The notes under the pieces: model-generated
Told to the model about the DNA's origin: nothing
Database searches by the model: none
What the model saw: only the letters and a program-made list of their open reading frames with translations
Origin: Amoebophrya sp. A120
Lineage: Eukaryota; Sar; Dinophyceae; Syndiniales; Amoebophryaceae
Reading direction: 5' to 3'
Assembly: GCA_905178155.1 (NCBI GenBank)
Contig: CAJINV010000001.1
Span: 672,637-736,636 of the forward strand
DNA length: 64,000 bases
Part shown: piece by piece, positions 53,933-62,692 of the stretch
How positions within the stretch are numbered: the stretch's first letter is position 1
How the letters are laid out: every line of letters begins with the position of its first letter
Made by a program: the position numbers and the translations under genes

Positions 53933-56817
53933 ATGTCGCTGCTCCGCCGGTTCGCCGACGGCACTTCAGATTTTGGCACTTCCGTCCCATCAGCATCTGC
54001 CACAACTAAAGCTTCCTCCTTATTGGATAGAGGAGTGGAAGCGTGGGCCGCCGCTTTTGCTCACGGACATGACGGACGAGTTGACGCGCAAGGTCAAGGT
54101 GCGAAAGCTGCCCTAAGTTTGCTGCACCTGGACGGCCACGCGGGGCTGAGCGAAGAGGGCGCGACCCGGGTGCTCCTTGGCACGGCGCTGACCTGTTCCG
54201 TACTCGCCGCCGTCGTGACGCAACGGCAGCTGGTGAAAAGTACCGTTTCGTCCTGTCTTTTCGGAAAGAGTCCCGTTCCTGGGGAGGGAGGTGAAGAAGA
54301 GGAAAATGACCAACTCAAGAAATCGACCGCACCGACGGGGACAGTCTTAATGAATCAAACGACTGTGACATCACCTCCTGTCGATGTTGTTGACACCAGT
54401 ACTAGCAAAAGCGCGCGCGAGAAAGAGACCACCGCGGTGTGCGCGTTGAAGTGGCGCTACGTGGTCGCGTTTTGGCTGGCGACCGGGGCCGACTGGCTAC
54501 AGGGCCCGTACGTGTATGCGCTGTATGACGCGTATGGGCTGACGCACTACCAGAACTCCGTCCTGTTCATTTTCGGATTTGGCAGCTCCATGCTGTTTGG
54601 CGCACTGTTCGGCGGGTGGGCGGACCAGAGTGGGAGACGAATATCCAGGAAAAAAAGTGTGTAAGTGTAACTTTCTTTGAGAAACAGAATCACAAATTTG
54701 CTCTACATGACAGAGAAAACCTGTCATGCGTGGCTTGAAAGGGAAAACACAGTTAAAAAGAGGACTTCGTGGCTGTCTGGCATGACAGGTGTAACTTTGT
54801 TGCATGTTCTACAACACAAATTTACACTTAGCTTACACAGTTTTTTTCTTGCATAACGAAAATTCGCCCTGTACTACTGCCTCCTCTACGGCCTCTATCA
54901 AATGCAAAAGTGTCTGGGTCTGGAAGATTGCAACTTGTCATGCTAAATCTGCAGCATGCAAAAATCTGTGTTGCATGATTACCAAAAGTCGGCCAGTTTT
55001 GACCAAGTCGGGAGAGAGTTTCTCATGCAGGATGGGCATTAGAAAGGTCTCGCAGAATCTGTCATGCTAGGTCCTGCATTCAAGACCTCAGGGGTCATGG
55101 AAAAGCAGCATGACAAATCGCGCACTCTTCCAGACCCAGACATTCTTGCATTTGATAGCCTCGGCTGCGCGACCAAGCACTTCGCGAACTTCTACGTGCT
55201 GGCGCTGGGGCGGGTGCTCGCCGGCATCGCGACCAGTCTGTTGTACTCCGTATTTGAGTGCTGGCTCGTGTGCGAGGTCTATTCGGAAAAAGCGATCCGC
55301 AACAAGGACGACGCGCTCGCGGACGTCTTCAGCCTCGCGATCTTCGGCAACTCTATCGTCGCGATTCTGATGGGCTTCTTGGCGGAGTCCGCCGCCAATT
55401 TGTTCCCTCTCGTGAAACTCGCGGACTTTCCGTCCGTGGATTTGTACGCGGGCCACTACTGCATGCCGTTCGACCTGTCGGCGTTTTTTCTGCTGGTCAC
55501 GGCGGCTTTCTTGTCGCTGTGTTGGACGGAAAACTACGGGTCTGGAAAGGAGCAACGGGTTCTGTCCGAGGAGGAAAAAACACTTCCGAACGAGAAAACC
55601 GCATTGCTGGCCAAGGCGCAGCGCCAGAGCGGAGAGAACAAGGACCACAGTAGTGACTATACCGTTTCGTCCGGCGATTCGGACGCGCCCACGAAAGCCG
55701 ACACGTCCGACACCGGCAGTAACAGCAGCGGGGCAGGAGCTCGTCCTGCAAGTATCAATAACACAGCGATTGAATTCCGCGAGCAAGAGGAGGCGGACCA
55801 CGAAAAGCAAATAGCGCATCCAGGCGGACCCTCCTCCTCCTCCGCCGCGGATCATGGCAGTGCTGGGGCGCTGCTGGAGGCGTTCGAGGTCTTGTGTACG
55901 AACCGGAAAGTGCAGTGCACGATGCTGCTGTGCAGTTTCTTCGAGTCCAGCATGTTCATCTTCGTGTTTCTGTGGACGCCGGCGGTGATGGCCTTGCACC
56001 CGAACGAGAAGACGCACCCCTTCGGCCTGATTTTCGCCCTGTTCATGACGGGCTGCATGCTGGGCTCCTGCGTGTTCCAGATTCTGCGCAACGACTGCAA
56101 GTTTTCGGTCTTGCAAATCGCAGGCGGACTCTTCGCGGGGTCCGCAGTCATGCACTTCCTCGCGGCCGGTCTGGTCACGGAGTTTGTGCACCTGACGGCG
56201 AGCTTTGTGGTCTTCGAAATCTGCGTCGGGGCGTACTGGCCGATGATGAGCATTCTGAAGGGTCGCGTGGTCCCCGAGCCCCACCGGGTATGCATTGGAA
56301 ATATGTTTCTGGGTCCCGTCTTCTGGAAAATCTGTGATGCGAGATCTGTGATGTCATACAAGATTCAGCAGGGCAAGTCGCGTGATTTTATCCAGACTCA
56401 GGCATATTTGCATTTGATACCGCGCGGCGCTGTACAACTTCTTCCGCGTGCCGCTGAACTTCATCGTTTGCGGGATTTTGCTGCTCGACGTCTCCGTGAC
56501 TACCGGCTTCTTGTTCACCAGCGGACTCCTGGTCTCCAATCTGTTCCTTCTTTTACGCAAAGTGAAAAAATGTGTGTAATGTGCTAGATGTAGTTTGGGT
56601 ATAGGGTGAGGAAAGTCGAAGGATAAGTACCCATCGTAGTAGTTCTGCTGGGCTATTATGCTGAGACTGTCTACAACTCTCTCATATGGTACTTCGATGC
56701 TTCGCAAAAGCTGCGGATCAGCACACTAGAGACACTTTTTTTCTTGCATACCAGTACGCGCTCAAGCAGGAAATGGACCGCGACAACGAAAAAATCGGAG
56801 AGAGGCCAGCTGCGTAA
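53933..56817 (+). CDS. MFSD5-like major facilitator transporter (molybdate-anion transporter family)
   Basis: Exons 53933-54641, 54861-54895, 55163-56288, 56425-56573, 56755-56817 (2082 nt, 693 aa). The core matches the MFSD5 family: ADWLQGPYVYALYDAYGLTH, then FIFGFGSSMLFGALFGGWAD with GRRK (the loop 2-3 signature), YVLALGRVLAGIATSLLYSV, FECWLV, and near the end RAALYNFFRVPLNFIVCGIL. About a dozen hydrophobic helices are visible. MFSD5 proteins are plasma-membrane carriers linked to molybdate uptake; the substrate here is inferred by family only. It is longer than the usual 450 aa because of a 160-aa N-terminal extension and a Ser/acidic loop (nt about 55560-55850) between the two halves. Three introners and one GT-AG intron (56574-56754) interrupt it. 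Without that last intron the protein stops at 56579. Confidence 0.82.
54642..54855 (+). mobile_element. Introner, family I (214 bp)
   Basis: Left end TATCCAGGAAAAAAAGTGTG (then taagtgtaac), right end cttacacagtttttttcttgcata. The target duplication is ACGAA, exact. Excision gives G-R-R-K-F-A-L in frame, inside the MFS signature. Confidence 0.92.
54896..55157 (+). mobile_element. Introner, family A (262 bp)
   Basis: TATCAAATGCAAAAGTGTCT start, gacattcttgcatttgata end. The target duplication is GCCTC, exact. Only 40 bp of exon separate it from the previous introner. Excision gives L-Y-G-L-G-C-A in frame. Confidence 0.92.
56289..56419 (+). mobile_element. Introner, family A, short form (131 bp)
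   Basis: Starts TATGCATTGGAAATATGTTT and ends ggcatatttgcatttgata. The flanking 5-mers are CCGGG/CCGCG (one mismatch). The interior is deleted relative to the usual 250-263 bp. Excision gives P-H-R-A-A-L-Y in frame. Confidence 0.88.
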
Positions 56818-57866
56818 TGCTCAAAGGAGGCTTTTCAACCGCTTTTACTTTTAGGTTTCCGCTGGTTTTTGTGAACAGTAAAGAGAGTCTAAGATCAAGA
56901 GCAAGACTTGTTCTGCAGGATGATGGTGAAAGCGGTATCACGGCTGCTAGCATGCTACAGGAACCTTTTTTTCGTCACTGCTTGGTTATATGAATTATGC
57001 GCGCGTAATGTTACGTAAGAAGGACTTTCCCGGGTCTGTCACAGAGCAATTATCTTTATCCCTAGTGCAGAGAGCACAAGAAAAATACCAATTATCGAGG
57101 ACCTATGTCTTTTGAAACGGTCTGGCTTCGCAAATTTTAAAAATTCGGAGCTAGGTAAAGAACATTTTAGGATCAAACTCACTTCTTCGAAAAAAATGGC
57201 GAGGGTCGTGATTTTGAAACAAGCATGATCGTTCTCGAATGGCGCAGCTGCAAGGAGGTGTCAGTCCAACGCTCCACCGGGTTCTTTCCATAGTCTGTGT
57301 AAGTACCAGCTGCGGTTTCCGTTTTTATCTTCAGTCTCAGACCAACGATGATGATGAAAGAACGATAAACATGAAGAAGCGTTGATCCTGTTGCGCTTGC
57401 GCTACTACTAACAGTTCAGAAAAAATCCTTCGCCATTTTCGTTTATCGTATTCGTTGCTGGGGTCGTCTATTCGTGTATGGTGGATGAATCACTTGCAGT
57501 TGCAGTACTCTTTGGGTCGTTCCAGTTTTGAATTCGTTAAAGCAAGTTGCTGTGGGCAAACATCACGGTCGGTTAAGAAGCAATGAGCGCACAAATACAA
57601 CTGTATGTATACGAGTGCATTTGCTTACTTTGCTTCGTGGATACGCGTGCATAGACCTGATAAGTATCTTTATCGCCTTCCAGATTTAGCCTTTCTCGCC
57701 TTGCTGGTTTTTTTCAAATTGAGTGGCCTGATCGGCGCACCACGTTTTGTGTTATTTTAGACTTACGTTTTGCTTTTGTTCAAAATGTTCGGCGTTTCGT
57801 GATTAACGCACTTATCGTCACCTCCGTCGTGGTCCGACAGGTTTCTCTCGTTGCAGCTACGAGAAG
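56818..57866. other. Intergenic spacer, nothing recognised
   Basis: About 1.05 kb of AT-rich sequence. Short frames only; no element termini. Confidence 0.6.
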
Positions 57867-60700
57867 ATGCTTCGTTCTCGGCAAGATCATTTTCCGCAAT
57901 CAACGAGTCTTCTCTCGCGGCAGATTTCGGCCCCGGTGCAACCTGGACAAGTTAGCCAGCCAACCCTTAATGGTGGGTACACAAGTTATGCAGCCGGAGG
58001 CGCCGGAGCGTGTTTCAACACTACTACGCAGAGTAGCAGTAGTAGTACCTCCGCTGTGCGGCTGCAGTCCCAGCCACTGCAGATGCCAGGGACGACGGGG
58101 TTCCAGCCCCCGCCTCATTGGGGCGCGCAGTCAATCACCACTCCTCGCGTGATGCTGCTCGGCGCTACAACCAGTGCAGGTAAAAACACCAGCCTTGGTA
58201 CTATGCAGGAACCTGTGCCGGAGGACCGGCCGTTGCACTTTGACGGAACATCAAACCACGCACCCTTGCTGTTCAACGCGGAGCCCGGAGCCGTGCCACT
58301 GCAATATCAGGGGAACAAGGCGACAGCAAGGACCACGAATAGAAACTCTAATGCCAGTGTCCAGATGAGAAATTCGAACTCGTCTAACTTAGACAAGCAC
58401 CCGGGTATGGATCAGTTTATGGAGGTGGATGAGGACACTTACAACTTCTGGCGCCCCTCCGAGCAGTCTTCCGTTCCCCGTTACATGGCCCCGCGCCGGA
58501 AAGATGTGTCGTCCTCGACGACCCCGAGGAAAGCCAGAGGGAGCAGGACGAGCCCACGCGGGGTCGTACTAGACGCCGACCGCGAAGCACCGGACCAGGA
58601 TGGTGTTACAAACCGGGCGACCCGCAACAAGACCCCGCCACCAAAAACTACTTCGCAATCCGCACGACAACCCCGCAGCGCGCGAGCCAAGACCCCACCG
58701 CCCAGTACTGGTAGCGCAACTAAAACTGATACCGCAGTTGTGGAGCAGCTCGACACAACACCGAAATCTGCAACCCCGTCGAAAACGCCCACGGAGGGGA
58801 GCAGCGCGGCCGGGTTCTTGCAGAACTTGAGCACGCGCAACGTGCCGCACATCGCCGTGTTGCGGGAGTTGCGGGAGGCGCAATTGGAGCTGAAAAAGAT
58901 GGGGGAAGAACTTCAAGCGAAGGAGGAGACAGCGCGGCACCTGAAACAGAAGGCCGACAACTACCGCAACAACCACACGAGACTCGTGCAGGAGAATGCG
59001 CGGCTGAAAGCTGTTGCTGCTCAAGTGGCCGAGGCGGAAAAAGCGAAAGAGCAAGAGGAGCAGAAGGTCGAGGACTTGCTGATGCAAATGCGGGCGAAGC
59101 GGGATCGCGAAGTGGGCGAACTGAAGGAGGAGCAGGCGGTCTTACTCGAGGCCATCAGCTCGCACCAGCAGGAGGCGCAGGTCTACAAGGCGCGCGCGGA
59201 AAAGTGGAAGCAACGGGTGGCGAAACAGACCGCCCGGGTGCAGGTGGAAAGCGACGAGGACGAGCTGCCCAAGCCGGACCCCGCCATCCTGGAAAAGTTG
59301 GCCAAGATGCGCGAAGCCTTGAAGAGGGGGGAGAAAGCGGCACGCGTGCTGGAATTCGGTAAAGAATTTGATTTATGGATTTAAACCTTTGTTTATGTAG
59401 TTTGTGTTTTTCGGTCATTTTTAAGCATTGACTCTCCACCTTCTCCTTCTCACCCCCAGGTCCCAAGAAGGCGTCCAAGGGTTCGGAGGCCGGGAGCGTC
59501 GACAGTCCCGATGGCAGCGTGCCGGCGGAGGACCCGCTGAGTCCGCTTGAGGAGATGGCGGTCTCGGTTGACGGTGCGAAGTCGTACGCGGTGAAGCTGT
59601 GGGCGGAGTGCGCCGCGCTCCTAGAGGAGAAGCGGCTCACAGGGCGGTCCGCGGCGACGGCACTGCAACTGGAATTACGCGTCCTTGAGCACGCGGTGGA
59701 GCACCGCGACAAACGGATTGCGGAGTTGGAGGAGAAGGTAGCGAGCGACGCCCACCACACCGGGGGACTGACCCTGAAGCAGAAAACACTTGACCTGGAG
59801 CACGCGCTGACGAGAATAGCGAAGATGCAGACACACGTGTACGAACTGGAACTGAAGTTGGGGCAAAGCAAGGAGCAGCTGGCGAAAAACAAAAACCGTG
59901 GAGGCGCGGAAGAACAAGACGAGGACGCGCCTGAGCTGTTGAAGGATTTGCTTTTCGAGGATGTCGACGGAAATAACGCAACAAGATCCAAGCAATACCG
60001 CCAGAGCAAGCAGAACAGTGAGGAAGACAATTTCTTCTTTGACGGCGGGACAGAGGAGACCACCTCGAAGGAAGTTGCCCCCAATGTAGAAGACGATGAA
60101 AAAGAAAAGGTGAAGCAGGCCGCGTTGGAAGCGCTCGCGGCGGAGAATGCTCCTGTTAAAGAAGGTGTAGGAGCTCTTGATGTTTCATCCGAAATCGGGA
60201 ATGTAGTCCGCACTGAGCAAGAACAAGTAGACTCAGCGCCAGCACAGACGGGTGCAGCGCAGGAGGGGGTGTCCTCCGGAGCAGTAAAAACTGGAGCCGG
60301 GAAGAACAATAAAGCAGTGGCGCAGAAGCCGTCTGGAGGGACGGCTGGAAAGAAGCCAGTGCAGGTGGTCGTGGAGACGACCGCCACAGCGAGACAAGAC
60401 ACTGCTGCACAAGTGCAAGGAACGAGTGACGCAAGCAAAGATGAATCGCCGATTGGAGCTGCCTCCACCGAAATGGAAAATTCAGAGCAGGTAGTCCCTT
60501 CTGGTGCTACTTCCGACCAGGCCACATCGCCGCCGAAGTCGGGCTTCTTTGGTTCTATGTTTGGTAGCATGTTCGCCGGCAGTCCCAAGGCGGATGATCT
60601 CCAAAACTCAACCGAGAATAAAGAAACGTCCGGCGAGGAGGCGGGGCGAATGGAGAGTGGTGGAGACGGGTACACTTGTTTTGTCGACCAGAAATTGTAA
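57867..60700 (+). CDS. Low-complexity and coiled-coil protein, 910 aa
   Basis: Exons 57867-59358 and 59460-60700, joined by a GT-AG intron (GTAAAG...CCCCAG); the total of 2733 nt is in frame. The N-terminal 300 residues are Ser/Pro/Thr/Gln-rich and disordered, with basic S/T-P motifs (KTPPPKTTSQSAR). A coiled coil starts near residue 335 (LRELREAQLELKKMGEELQA) and continues with breaks into exon 2 (ALQLELRVLEHAVEHRDKRI; LEHALTRIAKMQTHVYELEL). The C-terminus is acidic and low-complexity, ending with a Gly/Phe segment (GFFGSMFGSMFAGSP). A structural or scaffold role is a guess from composition. No introners. An upstream in-frame start is possible, since the region 57799-57866 is partly open. 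Confidence 0.7.
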
Positions 60701-60730
60701 AATTGTTTTTTTTTCATATCGTATTCATTC

Positions 60731-62692
60731 ATGATCACAAGCATGCTATCAGGGATAGCGACACACGTCGATTTCGTGCCTAAAAAAATATCTGCTCCAA
60801 TTTCAATCAGAACCGCTTCTGGTGCAGCCAACGCACCCGCCGAGCAGCCAGGCACTGTGAAGACGCAGAACTCGGCAAAAAAGTCGAGTGTAGGAATACC
60901 AGGAACGAGAAAATCCGGTAGTAGTACGAGCCGCAAGCAATCTCCAGACAGGCCGGTGAAGGTGTCCTTTAGCGAAAATAAAGGTGAAGTGAGTGAAGGA
61001 AAAAAGGGGAACAAAAACAACAACGCAAGTAGCAGCGCGGAGAATTCTTTATCGCTGACGACCAGCCACCCCGGGCAACTGAACCACCCGATTTTCCGAA
61101 GCTCCGGAACCGCTAATCACGTTCAACACGGAACGCCCAGTGGGCGGGACAGTCATAGTCAGCACACGCCGCACCAGGGAGCAGGTGCACCACACAGCGC
61201 GCACCTGCCTTTCGGAAAGCGGTTGCACATGAAGCCGCTCGCTTCACCGTGGAAAGTTCAGTCGGGACCAGGGAATACCCAATCCGCACAGGCAAATAAT
61301 GGCACTGCAAGTGTGCAGATTCCTCGTGCGCCCTGGCACGCGCACCACGTCATCAAGAGCCACACACCGCAACACCCCCCGGCGTCGGCGGGAACGAATT
61401 TTCAGTCGGGTACGAACGCCGCGCCTCAACATCAGGACGAGGGTACTAATAGTAACGCTGCTCGCGGCAAGAATTCGCCCGCGACATCCTCGAAACGCAC
61501 CCTGAGCCCGGCCAACAGTAGCCCGAAGCACGTTGCTTCCCCACTGCAGGCGGGACGCGGCGGCTCTTCGCCATCGAGACTGAAAGCGAATCCCAGTGCG
61601 ACGAAGAGCCAACAGCGCAACTCCAAATCCCGCACGGACGCACTGATGGAGCACATCTCGAAGGTACGAACGAAGCACGAGTCCGTGGCGCAGAAGCACA
61701 AGCAAGAATTGCTGTTCGCTCCGCCCACTGGACGGAGTTCAGGCTCCTCGTCCGACCACTACAACGTCCTCACCGGAGAAATAAATCAAGATCTGGACGA
61801 CGAGGAATACCACATGTCCACCTTGCACAGAAAGGGCGGGTTGTTGGCCAGCACGAGACTTTCGCACGCGTTGCACGACGGCGTCGACCACCTTTTCGGG
61901 ACCGGTGAGCGGGCGCGGCAGGCTCTGCACGAGGAGGAACAGGCTGTAGCGCTGCAGAGCAGAAATCTACCGCCCAAGCCGACACCGCTGTTCTACGAGA
62001 GCGAGTCCAAGATGAGCAACTTGTACCCGCAGTCAGAGCTTGTTCAGTCCGATCATGAAGCGGGGTTTTTAGTTGATCAGGAAGTAGATCTTCAAGAAGA
62101 TCATGTGGGGCAGTCCTGCGCAACTGCTTTGCTGAACAACGGCGGCGTGGTTACTAACGTCGGAGGAGATCATGACCACGACCACCAGGATAACTCAACA
62201 CCGCTCGCACACCAGCAACGGTTTATTGCTCCTGCGCAAGAAGCGTCGTCGTCGGAAGAGCAGCCGACCGTCGAGGTAGACGTAGGAGATGAGGTGGAAA
62301 TCGACCTCCGAGGCATAATCGATCTTTTTCCAGAACAAGTACACCATGCTGCAATGGCAGGAAGGGATAATCATTCGGAACACCAACTTGATGAAGGAAA
62401 TTTTTACGTTAGGCACGAATTATCGACTGTAGAAAACCAGTCGAAAAAATTCCTAAACTACCTCCCGGGAGGTGGAACAACTACAAATGCAGACCGAGAT
62501 GACGAGAGCGAGACGCCGCTTCACCTCGCTGATCAACAAGTAGATGACCACACAGTTCCTGATATTGCGCCGCCGACGAGAACAACTACGGCAAGCATTG
62601 TCAAAACCGCCTATTCCATCGTCGAACGAGAAGTGGGACCAAAATCTCCCATGCACGCTGCCGCCGCAAGGACGCCGCGATTGGTATACTAG
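60731..62692 (+). CDS. Disordered Ser/His/Asn-rich protein, 653 aa
   Basis: Intronless frame from ATG 60731. It is rich in Ser, Pro, His, Gln and Asn, with a basic SPR/K-rich section (SPANSSPKHVASPLQAGRGG) and a short helical segment (DALMEHISKVRTKHESVAQK). The C-terminal half is acidic (VEVDVGDEVEIDLRGIIDL). No domain is recognised. It begins only 30 bp after the previous stop, far closer than any other gene pair here. It may therefore be the last exon of the 57867 gene, for example through a weak donor at about 60659 and the tatcag acceptor at about 60749. I keep it separate because that junction is speculative. Confidence 0.6.
   Translation: MITSMLSGIATHVDFVPKKISAPISIRTASGAANAPAEQPGTVKTQNSAKKSSVGIPGTRKSGSSTSRKQSPDRPVKVSFSENKGEVSEGKKGNKNNNASSSAENSLSLTTSHPGQLNHPIFRSSGTANHVQHGTPSGRDSHSQHTPHQGAGAPHSAHLPFGKRLHMKPLASPWKVQSGPGNTQSAQANNGTASVQIPRAPWHAHHVIKSHTPQHPPASAGTNFQSGTNAAPQHQDEGTNSNAARGKNSPATSSKRTLSPANSSPKHVASPLQAGRGGSSPSRLKANPSATKSQQRNSKSRTDALMEHISKVRTKHESVAQKHKQELLFAPPTGRSSGSSSDHYNVLTGEINQDLDDEEYHMSTLHRKGGLLASTRLSHALHDGVDHLFGTGERARQALHEEEQAVALQSRNLPPKPTPLFYESESKMSNLYPQSELVQSDHEAGFLVDQEVDLQEDHVGQSCATALLNNGGVVTNVGGDHDHDHQDNSTPLAHQQRFIAPAQEASSSEEQPTVEVDVGDEVEIDLRGIIDLFPEQVHHAAMAGRDNHSEHQLDEGNFYVRHELSTVENQSKKFLNYLPGGGTTTNADRDDESETPLHLADQQVDDHTVPDIAPPTRTTTASIVKTAYSIVEREVGPKSPMHAAAARTPRLVY

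Noticed and set aside
55088-56284. 398-codon reverse-strand frame opposite the MFS transporter
   Set aside because: The + strand encodes recognisable MFSD5-like motifs; the reverse product is His/Arg/Gln-rich antisense with no domain.
59155-61023. 622-codon reverse-strand open frame (Ser/Cys/Ala/Pro-rich)
   Set aside because: It is a shadow of the GC-rich + strand coiled-coil gene and spans the intron and the boundary of two better-supported frames. Composition is typical of antisense of acidic, Lys-rich coding sequence.
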